This document shows positions 1 to 5,845 of a DNA stretch of 5,845 nt, in pieces (positions within the stretch are counted from its first letter, which is position 1; each line of letters begins with the position of its first letter). Both the position numbers and the translations under genes were made by a program. Location: assembly GCA_030151925.1 (NCBI GenBank), contig JASLCY010000053.1:1-5845 (forward strand), in the 5' to 3' direction. Under the pieces are notes generated by a model that was not told the DNA's origin, did no database searches, and saw nothing but the letters and a program-made list of their open reading frames with translations. The DNA is from Oligoflexus sp. (GTDB lineage Bacteria > Bdellovibrionota_B > Oligoflexia > Oligoflexales > Oligoflexaceae).

Positions 1-714
1 GAGAATGATAAGGACCATGACGGCGTCAAGGACGCTTTCGATAACTGCCCTTTGATCGCGAATCCGCTCCAGGAAGATAAGGATGGCGACGGCGTCGGCG
101 ATGCCTGCGACGTCTGTCCCGGCATCAGCAACCCGGGCGGCGGCAGCTGCAAGGTGGATGACCTCGGCTTCTTCGAGCAGTCCCGCGCTCACCCGGACCT
201 GGTCGACGCCCTTAAACCGAGCGCTCCGGTTACGGTATCGGGCACGGTCGTGGGGAACGATAAATCAGGTTACTATCTGCAGAAGGGCCAGGGCGGGATC
301 TACGTCTACGCTCCGGTCGGCGCGCAGCCGGCTTCCGGTCGTTATCTCGAATTGAATGCGGTTTACGACGTCTACGCGGGAGAGGTGGAATTGAAGAATC
401 CCGTCATCACCTCGAGCAATCAATTGACCGAACCGCAGCCGCAGGACCTCACCATCGCCGATTGGCAGAATCCGGCTCTGCTCGGCACGCTCGTTACGGT
501 GAAAGGCTTGGTGACGATGGCCAGCGCTACGGCCCGCAGCGGCTTCACGCTCGAAGGCGCGGTCGCGATCGGCAGCTACATCAGCGCCTATAGCCAACCC
601 GCGGTCGGTGATACCTATGAGGTCGTGGGCATTTTACGTCGGGCGAAAAACACGTTCAGCGTGGAACCCCGGTCGGAGGGCGATCTCCATCTTCTTGGCA
701 AAGGATCACTTTGA
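1..714 (+). CDS. Thrombospondin type 3 repeat protein with OB-fold-like C-terminal domains (5' partial)
   Basis: The reading frame is open from the first base, so this is the last 237 residues of a larger protein. A TTG at 52 is only an internal Leu codon, not a start. Residues 1-45 carry two calcium-binding thrombospondin type 3 type repeats: [15 protein letters not shown] and [15 protein letters not shown], with the usual Asp ladder and paired Cys. From about residue 68 there are two beta-rich stretches. The first has VTVSGTVVG, then SGYYLQ and GGIYVY. The second has [11 protein letters not shown], then SGFTLEG and [12 protein letters not shown]. This pattern resembles the OB-fold-like modules found next to TSP3 repeats or in secreted nucleases. 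The protein is probably exported or surface-bound, since TSP3 repeats need calcium and disulphides, but the signal peptide is outside the window. No catalytic domain is visible. The TGA stop is at 712-714. The repeat call is firm; the OB-fold call is an inference from pattern. Confidence 0.85.
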   Translation, partial: ENDKDHDGVKDAFDNCPLIANPLQEDKDGDGVGDACDVCPGISNPGGGSCKVDDLGFFEQSRAHPDLVDALKPSAPVTVSGTVVGNDKSGYYLQKGQGGIYVYAPVGAQPASGRYLELNAVYDVYAGEVELKNPVITSSNQLTEPQPQDLTIADWQNPALLGTLVTVKGLVTMASATARSGFTLEGAVAIGSYISAYSQPAVGDTYEVVGILRRAKNTFSVEPRSEGDLHLLGKGSL

Positions 715-791
715 CCTGATTCGTATGGTCCAGGATTTCTTCAATATTTCTATCTGTATCGAATTTCCTCCACGAATTCCGAAACCTGCTG

Positions 792-830
792 ACCCTCGTA
801 CCCGCCCCGCGGGAAAGAGGGTATTTTCTT
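792..830 (+). terminator. Possible rho-independent terminator after the TSP3 gene
   Basis: An outer stem ACCCTC (792-797) pairs with GAGGGT (817-822). It encloses a perfect inner stem CCCGC (801-805) / GCGGG (809-813) with a 3-nt loop, and a T-rich run ATTTTCTTT (823-831) follows. It lies about 80 bp past the stop at 714 and before the next gene, as expected for a terminator. The internal loop and the interrupted T-tract make it imperfect, and its bases can also pair differently with downstream sequence. Confidence 0.45.
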
Positions 831-842
831 TCCCAGAAAATA
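811..842 (+). repeat. Overlapping inverted repeats, alternatives to the terminator stem
   Basis: GGGAAAGA (811-818) is the exact reverse complement of TCTTTCCC (827-834), with an 8-nt loop. TATTTTC (822-828) is the exact reverse complement of GAAAATA (836-842), with a 7-nt spacer. Each stem uses bases also needed by the terminator stem, so they cannot all form together. They could be an attenuator-like switch, a protein-binding dyad, or chance in a T/A-rich leader. The pairing is seen directly; any function is speculation. Confidence 0.35.
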
Positions 843-861
843 ACCAGAGACTGGGTTTGAT

Positions 862-878
862 CGAAGGATAGTCCTTCG
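862..878 (+). promoter_or_regulatory. Perfect hairpin sequestering an AAGGA Shine-Dalgarno before the lipoprotein gene
   Basis: CGAAGGA (862-868) pairs perfectly with TCCTTCG (872-878) around a 3-nt loop TAG. The 5' arm contains AAGGA (864-868), the only good ribosome-binding sequence ahead of this gene. The 3' arm ends on the G of an in-frame GTG (878-880). If GTG is the start, both the ribosome site and the first start base are paired in the mRNA, which would lower translation unless the stem is opened. No T-run follows, so it is not a terminator. Confidence 0.45.
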
Positions 879-901
879 TGCGACACCAGCCTGGGTTTCC
901 T

Positions 902-1414
902 ATGCTCAAACGCCAAAGCTCTCTTTTGGGTATGACTTTAGTCCTGGGCAGCCTCACCACGGGTTGCCTCTCGAGTATTCTCAGCAGTACCGGCGATAAA
1001 CGCAGCAAGAATTATACTTTCGTCGCCCCGGGCTCAGGTTGGGACGCGATCGACCCGGCTGAAGCGGATGCGGCTTATAAGAATTCCAAGGACCACGCGA
1101 TCCTGAACGTCACCTCGCTGTGCGGCGATGATCGTTTCCGCTCGCTCGAGGAATTGTCGGACGACCTCCTGAGCCAATTGCCCGATCACACGCTGGTCGA
1201 GCCGCCGAAGGCTGCGCAGATCAACGGCAATCCGAGTCTCGTGTCGGAAGCGAAGGGCACCATGGACGGCCAGCCCCTGAGCGTGCGCGTCGCCGTGATT
1301 CGTTCGCAGCGATGCCTCTACGATTTGATACTCGCCGGCTCCGATTTCGACGAAAGCAGCCGCGTGGCGTTCGATAAGGCCGTGGCCGGCTTTAAGGAAG
1401 GGTCGAAACGATGA
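902..1414 (+). CDS. Predicted lipoprotein, first gene of the Mla/MCE operon
   Basis: Translation from ATG 902 gives 170 residues. They begin with a compact lipoprotein signal: basic MLKRQ, a hydrophobic core, and LTTGC, in which Cys22 would be lipidated. The -3 residue is Thr rather than the usual Leu, which is tolerated but not ideal. The mature part is about 149 residues and soluble-looking, with GSGWDAIDPAEADAAYKN near residues 44-61, a TSLCGDDRF segment and an RCLYDLIL segment near the end. Similar small lipoproteins precede MCE operons in delta-proteobacteria, so an accessory envelope role in lipid transport is likely, but the exact function is unknown. An in-frame GTG at 878 would add eight residues and has AAGGA nine bases upstream, whereas ATG 902 has no clear ribosome site. 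I favour 902 because the signal peptide is then standard. The TGA stop overlaps the next start as ATGA, which points to coupled translation. Confidence 0.8.
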   Translation: MLKRQSSLLGMTLVLGSLTTGCLSSILSSTGDKRSKNYTFVAPGSGWDAIDPAEADAAYKNSKDHAILNVTSLCGDDRFRSLEELSDDLLSQLPDHTLVEPPKAAQINGNPSLVSEAKGTMDGQPLSVRVAVIRSQRCLYDLILAGSDFDESSRVAFDKAVAGFKEGSKR

Positions 1415-2214
1415 AGTCGCCCGCCCATGCCGCGCGCGTTGTCCTCACGGGTCTCGGTACGCCGGTGGCGAGCGGGGGACGCGTGACCTACGACTTCCTC
1501 GAACTCGTCGGCGAGGTCATCAAGCAGATCCCGAAGGCGGTCATGTCTCCGGGAGTCATACTTGAACGCATCTTCGAACTCATCGTCAACGCCTGGTTCC
1601 TCGTGGCGATCACGTCTTTCGCGACCGGAGCGGCGCTCGCCCTGCAATTCGGCCAAGGGATGTCGCGTTTCGGCGGCAAGCTCTACGTGCCCAATATCGT
1701 CGCCTTCTCCATCGTGCGGGCGCTGGGCCCGGTCTTCGCCTGTTTGATGGTCGCGGCCCGTTCGGGCGGCGGCGTCGCGGCCGAGCTCGGCTCGATGAAG
1801 GTGACCCAACAGATCGATGCGCTCAAGGCGCTCGGCGCGAACCCTACCGAGAAGCTGGTGGCCCCGATCGTCATCGCGCTCTTCGTAGGCATGCCGGTGC
1901 TGACCTTCATCGCGGATTTCGCCGGCATCCTCGGCGGCATGCTCGCCGCCACGGGCAGCCTGGGAATCGCCATACCCCTTTACCTGCAGAAGACCTTCGA
2001 CTCGATCGAAGCCCGGGAGCTGATCGTGAGCCTCAGCAAGACGGCCGTGTTCGGCGGAACCATCGGCCTCATCACGAGCTTCATCGGCATGCGCACCAAG
2101 ACGGGAACTTCGGGCATAGGCGTCGCGACGACCTCGGCGATCGTCGCGGCGAACATCTTCGTGCTGATCGCCGACCTCATCGTCACCAAAGTGCTATGGA
2201 TGCTGAAATGGTAA
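1411..2214 (+). CDS. mlaE: MlaE-type ABC transporter permease (YrbE/MlaE family)
   Basis: This 267-residue protein is the membrane-spanning part of an Mla lipid transporter in the inner membrane. It has an amphipathic N-terminal region to about residue 55. Hydrophobic segments lie near 60-82, 93-115, 147-180, 210-226 and 236-265. Family hallmarks are ARSGGGVAAELGSMKV (116-131), QQIDALKALGANP (133-145, the coupling region that contacts the ATPase) and the C-terminal GIGVATTSAIVAANI (235-249). Its length matches the family (about 260). The ATG start has a strong ribosome site AAGGAAGGG (1394-1402), eight bases upstream, lying inside the end of the lipoprotein gene. It overlaps that gene by 4 bases and runs into the ATPase gene. 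In the Mla system it carries phospholipids between the inner membrane and the MCE protein; the direction cannot be told from sequence. Confidence 0.95.
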   Translation: MKSPAHAARVVLTGLGTPVASGGRVTYDFLELVGEVIKQIPKAVMSPGVILERIFELIVNAWFLVAITSFATGAALALQFGQGMSRFGGKLYVPNIVAFSIVRALGPVFACLMVAARSGGGVAAELGSMKVTQQIDALKALGANPTEKLVAPIVIALFVGMPVLTFIADFAGILGGMLAATGSLGIAIPLYLQKTFDSIEARELIVSLSKTAVFGGTIGLITSFIGMRTKTGTSGIGVATTSAIVAANIFVLIADLIVTKVLWMLKW

Positions 2215-2975
2215 AAACCGCCGAAGCCGCGAAATCCGATGCGAACGTCCTGCTCTCGATCCACGGGCTCGAGACGAGGTTCGGATCGCATACGATCCAC
2301 CAGGGCCTCGATCTCGAGGTGCGCGACGGCGAGCTGCTGGTCCTCTTCGGAGGCAGCGGCACCGGCAAGAGCACTCTGCTCAGGGCTATCATCGGCCTCG
2401 ATAAGGCCGCGCACGGCTCGATCCAATTCAAGGGCCAGGAGCTGAGCGAACTCGATGACGACGGCTGGCGGGAGCTTCGCCGCAACATCGGCTACTCCTT
2501 TCAGAACGGGGCGCTCTTCGATAGCCTGACCGTCGGCGAGAACCTCGAATACCCGCTGCGCGAATTCACGGATATGAGCGCGGACGAGCGTAAAAAAGCG
2601 GCCCAGCAGATGCTGGAGAAAGTCGGCCTGCCGGGCATCGAGGACCTTTATCCCGCGGAGCTGAGCGGCGGGATGCAGAAGAGGGTGGGCATGGCGCGCA
2701 CTCTGATGCTCGATCCGGCGCTGGTGCTCTACGATGAGCCGACCGCCGGGCTCGATCCGGCGAATTCAAAGATGATCGCCGACCTTATGAAGCAACTCCG
2801 AGATTCCGGCAAGACCGGCATCCTCGTGACCCATGACGTTCCCTGCGCTTTGGACGTCGCGGATCGTATCGCGTATCTGGCAGGCGGCAAGATCCAAGTC
2901 GTGCAAACCCGGGACGATGTGGAGAAGTCACCCGATGAGCACATCTCGTCTTACATGAAGGGAGAAGTCGAGTGA
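2196..2975 (+). CDS. mlaF: MlaF-type ABC transporter ATP-binding protein
   Basis: This cytoplasmic ATPase powers the MlaE permease. All nucleotide-binding motifs of a working ABC domain are present in the 259-residue frame: Walker A GGSGTGKST (52-60), Q-loop SFQNGALFDS with Gln103, signature LSGGMQKR (156-163), Walker B LVLYDEP (176-182) with catalytic Glu181, D-loop GLDP (185-188) and H-loop His213 in VTHD. The ALFDSLTVGENLEYPL stretch after the Q-loop is typical of MlaF/MkL proteins. ATG 2196 overlaps mlaE by 19 bases and lacks a ribosome site. ATG 2208, four codons later, has GGA seven bases upstream and overlaps the mlaE stop as ATGGTAA, so it may be the true start (255 residues). The stop overlaps the next start as GTGA. 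Confidence 0.95.
   Translation: MDAEMVKTAEAAKSDANVLLSIHGLETRFGSHTIHQGLDLEVRDGELLVLFGGSGTGKSTLLRAIIGLDKAAHGSIQFKGQELSELDDDGWRELRRNIGYSFQNGALFDSLTVGENLEYPLREFTDMSADERKKAAQQMLEKVGLPGIEDLYPAELSGGMQKRVGMARTLMLDPALVLYDEPTAGLDPANSKMIADLMKQLRDSGKTGILVTHDVPCALDVADRIAYLAGGKIQVVQTRDDVEKSPDEHISSYMKGEVE
2958..2964 (+). promoter_or_regulatory. Ribosome-binding site supporting the GTG start of the MCE gene
   Basis: AAGGGAG lies inside the end of the ATPase gene, seven bases before GTG 2972. The strong site and good spacing decide the non-ATG start, which shares bases with the TGA stop at 2973-2975. Confidence 0.75.
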
Positions 2976-3838
2976 AAGTAGCATCCGTTCGAACCCGCAT
3001 TCAACTGGGCGTGTTTGTCCTTTGCGTGGTCGTGATCGCCGCGCTCTGCATCATCCTCGCCGGGGATGAATTCAGCCTCTTTAAATCGACCAAGGATTTC
3101 AAGGCGCAATTCGCCAATACCTCGGGCCTGGTCGCCGGCGCTCCCGTCCGCATGGGCGGCGTCGAGATCGGCCGCGTTTCGAAGATGAAGATCGAGCCTG
3201 CGGGCGAGAAGCTCGTCATCGCCGCGACTCTGCGCATCGACAGTCCGTATTACGATCTGATCCGCCGCGACGCGACGGTGGCTCTCGATACCCAGGGACT
3301 GCTCGGTGATAAGTTCGTGGACCTGAAGGCCGGCGTCTCGAAAGAGGCGAAGCAGCCCGGAGAGACGATAGAAACCGTCGATAACGACATCATCCAGAAC
3401 GCGATCCAGAAATCGGCCGCGATCATGGATACGGTGAACAGCACGGCGAAGAAGATCGACGCCTTCACCCAGGGCCTTCCGGATTCGCAGAGCATGAAGA
3501 CCGTCGGCGCGGATTTCACCGAATCGGCGAGGGCGCTGCGCATCCTCATGACCCGCATCAGCTCGGATGATTCGGTGGTCTCGGCTTTGAACGATCCGGA
3601 GGCGAAGGCTATGCTGAAGAACAGCCTCGCGAGCCTGGAGAGCGCCAGCGCTCATGCCGATTCGATTGCGAAGAAAATCGACGCAGGTGAGGGGACCCTC
3701 GGCGCTTTGGTGAACGATCGTTCCCTTTTTGAGGATATGAAAGCCATCTTCGGCCATATTGATCGCGAGAAAATCGCCAGGCGCGTGTATATCGAGGCGG
3801 GCAAAGATCGACCGCAGCAGGTCGACGTTTCGCGATAA
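2972..3838 (+). CDS. mlaD: MlaD-type MCE domain protein, membrane-anchored lipid-binding subunit
   Basis: This 288-residue protein should be held in the inner membrane by one N-terminal helix (about residues 10-30), with the rest in the periplasm. The MCE domain covers about 42-120. It begins with DFKAQFANTSGLVAGAPVR and contains the signature VRMGGVEIGRV (59-69). The LDTQGLLGDKFVDL stretch (105-118) matches the pore-loop strand of MlaD. MCE domains form hexameric rings with a central hydrophobic tunnel for lipids. E. coli MlaD is about 183 residues, so this protein has roughly 150 more at the C-terminus, mostly predicted helix (about 140-235). A GEGTLGALVNDRSLFEDM motif (239-256), seen in longer MCE proteins, follows. 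The helices may extend the tunnel or contact partners, which is an inference. The start is GTG with AAGGGAG upstream; the stop is TAA. It is the last gene of the coupled cluster. Confidence 0.93.
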   Translation: MKVASVRTRIQLGVFVLCVVVIAALCIILAGDEFSLFKSTKDFKAQFANTSGLVAGAPVRMGGVEIGRVSKMKIEPAGEKLVIAATLRIDSPYYDLIRRDATVALDTQGLLGDKFVDLKAGVSKEAKQPGETIETVDNDIIQNAIQKSAAIMDTVNSTAKKIDAFTQGLPDSQSMKTVGADFTESARALRILMTRISSDDSVVSALNDPEAKAMLKNSLASLESASAHADSIAKKIDAGEGTLGALVNDRSLFEDMKAIFGHIDREKIARRVYIEAGKDRPQQVDVSR

Positions 3839-3857
3839 TTTCATTGCTTCGGCCGGG

Positions 3858-3883
3858 CGAGAGACCATATGATCGGTCTCTCG
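3858..3883 (+). terminator. Stem-loop between the MCE gene and the acyl-CoA dehydrogenase gene
   Basis: CGAGAGACC (3858-3866) pairs perfectly with GGTCTCTCG (3875-3883) around an 8-nt loop. It begins 20 bases after the stop of the MCE gene. Only ATTTCGG follows, so the T-tract is weak. It may be a leaky terminator or a 3'-end stabilising stem that separates operon expression from the downstream gene. Confidence 0.45.
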
Positions 3884-3912
3884 ATTTCGGCTAAAAGCAA
3901 GGAAAATTCGCG

Positions 3913-5616
3913 ATGTTACTTCTTAACCCCAAAAAGCTCGGCAAAACGAATAACGATCCTGCCACCCAAAAGCTGCTGGAAAAGACGATACAGTTCTTCG
4001 AATCGAAAGGCCTCGGCAAGATCAAGGCCGACGATCAGAGCCGCGTTTGGTACGACGATTTCCTTGATTTTGTGAAGAAAGAGCAGCTCTTCGCCACCTT
4101 CCTCACGCCGGCGGGCTATGGGGCGAAGGATTCGCGCTGGGACATGTACCGCATCGAACAGCTCAACGAGATCTTCGGTTTTTACGGCCTTTGTTATTGG
4201 TATACCTGGCAGGTGTCCATACTCGGCCTCGGCCCGATCTGGATGAGCGACAATAAAGCTCTGAAGGATAAAGCCGCCGCTGCCTTGCAGGAAGGCGGCG
4301 TCTTCGCGTTCGGCCTTTCGGAGAAGGCGCATGGCGCGGATCTCTATTCATCGAGCATGAAACTCGAGCCGCTCGCCGACGGAACGTACAGGGCGAACGG
4401 CCAGAAGTATTATATCGGCAACGGCAACAAGGCCGCGATGGTGTCGATCTTCGCGAAAAACAGCAAGACCGACGAATACACCTGGTTCGTGGTGGATCCT
4501 CGCGCCAAGGGCTATAGCCACCATAAGATCGACACCTCAGGCGTTCGCCAGGCCTATGTCGCGGCTATCGACCTCAAGGATTATCCGGTGAAGAAAGAGG
4601 ATATCCTCAGCGAAGGCCCGCATGCCTGGGATTCGGCGCTCAATACCGTGAACGTCGGTAAATATCAGCTCGGCTGGGCGTCGATCGGCATCTGCACGCA
4701 TGCTCTCTACGAAGCTTTGAATCACGCCGCGAAACGCAACCTCTACGGCAAGTTCGTCACGGATTTCCCGCACGTGCAGGTGCTCTTCACCGAGGCCTAC
4801 ACTCGCCTCGTGGCGATGAAGCTCTATGGCCTCAGGGCCTGCGATTATTTCCGCACGGCCAACGAACAGGACAGGCGTTATCTCCTCTTCAATCCTATCC
4901 AGAAGATGAAGGTGACGATGGAAGGCGAGACCGTCGTCGAGCTTCTCCATCAGGTTATCGCGGCGAAGGGCTTCGAGCAGGACACTTACTTTGAGATGGC
5001 GATCCGCGACATCCGCATGCTGCCGAAACTCGAAGGCACCGTGCACGTGAACGTCGCCCTGGTGACGAAGTTCATGAAGAACTACCTCTTCGCGCCGAAG
5101 GATTATCCGGAAGTCAAAAGACGCGACGATCACACGGACGACGCCTTCCTCTTCCGGCAAGGGCCGACGAAGGGCCTGTCTTCGGTGACTTTCCAGGATC
5201 CGATGAAGGCTTTCACCGCGCATAAGAGCGCGAACATGGGCATCTTCCTCGAGCAGATCCAGGCGTTCAAGGAATTCCTGATGAAGGCTTCGCCGACCGA
5301 AACGCAGCAGAAGAACATGGATTACATGCTGCAGCTCGGCGAACTCTTCACATTGATTCCCTATGCCCAGCTCATCACTGAGAACAAGGCCGTCTACGGT
5401 GTGGATGATGGGGTCTTCGAACAGATCCTGAAGAATATCATCAGCGATTTCTCGGCTTATGCCGTGCGTTTCTACTGCGGTCAGATCAATGACGAGAAGC
5501 AGCAGAAGCTGATCCTGGCCATGGTCCGCAAACCCGCCGACGACCCGGAGGGCTTCAAGCGGGTCTGGGAGCAGTTCGTCTATCCGCTCCATGACCAGTA
5601 CGAGATGAATTCCTAG
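3913..5616 (+). CDS. Acyl-CoA dehydrogenase family protein with long C-terminal extension
   Basis: A 567-residue FAD enzyme of the acyl-CoA dehydrogenase family, expected to introduce a trans-2 double bond into an acyl-CoA in the cytoplasm. The helical N-terminal domain spans about 15-125. The middle beta domain has FAFGLSEKAHGAD (131-143), matching the family's FxxTExxxGSD flavin and substrate motif with GAD in place of GSD. YRANGQKYYIGNGNKAAMV (159-177) corresponds to the next conserved strand pair. The C-terminal helical domain includes LEGTVHVNVAL (373-383), and Glu374 fits the catalytic base of the EGT motif. Classic members end about 20-30 residues after that point; this one continues for about 190, as in the longer VLCAD/ACAD9-like or AidB-like types. 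Substrate cannot be told. ATG 3913 has AAGGA (3899-3903) nine bases upstream. The gap of 74 bases and a stem-loop separate it from the mla genes; a strong terminator follows. Confidence 0.88.
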   Translation: MLLLNPKKLGKTNNDPATQKLLEKTIQFFESKGLGKIKADDQSRVWYDDFLDFVKKEQLFATFLTPAGYGAKDSRWDMYRIEQLNEIFGFYGLCYWYTWQVSILGLGPIWMSDNKALKDKAAAALQEGGVFAFGLSEKAHGADLYSSSMKLEPLADGTYRANGQKYYIGNGNKAAMVSIFAKNSKTDEYTWFVVDPRAKGYSHHKIDTSGVRQAYVAAIDLKDYPVKKEDILSEGPHAWDSALNTVNVGKYQLGWASIGICTHALYEALNHAAKRNLYGKFVTDFPHVQVLFTEAYTRLVAMKLYGLRACDYFRTANEQDRRYLLFNPIQKMKVTMEGETVVELLHQVIAAKGFEQDTYFEMAIRDIRMLPKLEGTVHVNVALVTKFMKNYLFAPKDYPEVKRRDDHTDDAFLFRQGPTKGLSSVTFQDPMKAFTAHKSANMGIFLEQIQAFKEFLMKASPTETQQKNMDYMLQLGELFTLIPYAQLITENKAVYGVDDGVFEQILKNIISDFSAYAVRFYCGQINDEKQQKLILAMVRKPADDPEGFKRVWEQFVYPLHDQYEMNS

Positions 5617-5628
5617 CAGTCAGAAGAA

Positions 5629-5657
5629 GCGGCCCTTAGACCTGGGCCGCCTTTTTC
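5629..5657 (+). terminator. Strong rho-independent terminator, overlapping the convergent gene's 3' end
   Basis: GCGGCCC (5629-5635) pairs perfectly with GGGCCGC (5644-5650) around an 8-nt loop, followed by CTTTTTC (5651-5657). It lies 12 bases after the TAG of the acyl-CoA dehydrogenase gene. On the minus strand the same stem is followed by TTCTTCTG, a poorer T-tract, so it may work weakly in both directions. Its loop holds the minus-strand stop codon. Confidence 0.85.
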
Positions 5658-5845
5658 TCGAGGTAATAGTCGTAGTTGCCTTCGTATTTCCTGAGTTCGC
5701 CGTCGCGTATTTCGAAGACGCGGTTGGCGATCTCCCGCAGGAAGTGCCTGTCGTGGCTCACCACGAGCACCGTCCCATCAAACTTCTGCACGGCTTTGAG
5801 CAGGATCTCCCGCGATTCGATATCGAGGTGGTTGGTCGGCTCGTC
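5636..5845 (-). CDS. ABC-F family ATPase, C-terminal end (5' partial)
   Basis: Reading the minus strand from the right edge gives 69 residues and then TAA (5638-5636). The fragment opens with DEPTNHLD, the Walker B plus D-loop form that marks ABC-F proteins. The H-loop VVSHDRHFL follows, then VFEIRDGELRKYEGNYDYYLEKK, a typical end of the second ATPase domain. ABC-F proteins have two ABC domains and no membrane segments. Most act on the ribosome, in translation rescue or antibiotic resistance. The chain ends soon after the domain, so there is no long Uup-like C-terminal coiled coil; which subtype it is (EttA, YbiT, YheS or YdiF-like) cannot be decided from this piece. The start and the rest of the gene lie beyond the window. 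It converges on the acyl-CoA dehydrogenase gene with only 19 bases between stops. Confidence 0.9.
   Translation of the reverse strand, partial: DEPTNHLDIESREILLKAVQKFDGTVLVVSHDRHFLREIANRVFEIRDGELRKYEGNYDYYLEKKAAQV

Noticed and set aside
52..54. TTG as the start codon of the first gene
   Set aside because: The frame is open upstream and encodes the first TSP3 repeat, so the gene begins before the window.
711..740. TTGACC at 711-716 as a -35 box for the operon
   Set aside because: It overlaps the TSP3 stop codon and no acceptable -10 box lies 16-18 bases downstream (GATTTC or ATTTCT only).
760..780. Short direct repeat CGAATT at 760-765 and 774-779
   Set aside because: Only six to nine bases, two copies, no link to a known site; likely chance.
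608..871. Small plus-strand frame spanning the TSP3 gene end and the intergenic leader
   Set aside because: No ribosome site, runs through the likely terminator, and the product has no plausible features.
656..1008. Minus-strand frames covering the intergenic region and the lipoprotein start
   Set aside because: They cross the structured leader and the signal-peptide coding part; the products show no domain or signal.
2951..3868. Long minus-strand open frame of 305 codons opposite the MCE gene
   Set aside because: It mirrors a clear MCE gene. Its product is rich in Arg, His, Asp and Leu with no motif, as expected when the antisense of biased codons happens to lack stops.
3869..4075. Plus-strand frame starting in the loop of the 3858-3883 stem
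   Set aside because: No ribosome site, starts inside a hairpin, and overlaps the dehydrogenase gene out of frame.
4537..5592. Minus-strand open frame of 351 codons opposite the acyl-CoA dehydrogenase gene
   Set aside because: Same antisense effect: a low-complexity His/Glu/Arg/Leu composition, no recognisable domain, and it lies fully within a well-supported gene.

Overview
The window reads as a chromosomal piece of a Gram-negative bacterium of moderately high GC. The mix of genes suggests a delta-proteobacterial-type lineage such as Myxococcota, Bdellovibrionota or Oligoflexia: a calcium-binding thrombospondin type 3 protein, an Mla/MCE lipid transporter preceded by its own small lipoprotein, and a long acyl-CoA dehydrogenase. 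This placement is inferred from gene content, not from a marker gene.

Layout. Bases 1-714 hold the 3' end of a plus-strand gene for a secreted or surface protein with thrombospondin type 3 repeats followed by OB-fold-like beta domains. Bases 715-901 are mostly non-coding and rich in inverted repeats: a possible terminator with competing stems, then a perfect hairpin that hides a Shine-Dalgarno sequence. Bases 902-3838 form a tightly coupled four-gene operon: a predicted lipoprotein, an MlaE-type permease, an MlaF-type ATPase and an MlaD-type MCE protein. The junctions are ATGA, a short overlap of 7 or 19 nt, and GTGA, so translational coupling is likely. After a 9-bp stem-loop, bases 3913-5616 encode a 567-residue acyl-CoA dehydrogenase-family protein. 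A strong rho-independent terminator follows, and it lies over the last codons of a convergent minus-strand ABC-F ATPase gene that runs off the right edge.

How the parts work together. MlaE and MlaF should form the inner-membrane ABC transporter, and the MCE protein is anchored to it with its lipid-binding domain in the periplasm. The lipoprotein is probably an accessory part in the envelope. No mlaC or mlaB is present in the window. The acyl-CoA dehydrogenase may act on acyl chains and so fits a lipid theme, but the stem-loop and the 74-bp gap mean co-transcription is uncertain. Nothing in the window looks like a mobile element, CRISPR array, RNA gene or wholly new system. The most unusual signals are the folded leader before the lipoprotein-mla operon and the terminator shared with the ABC-F coding end.
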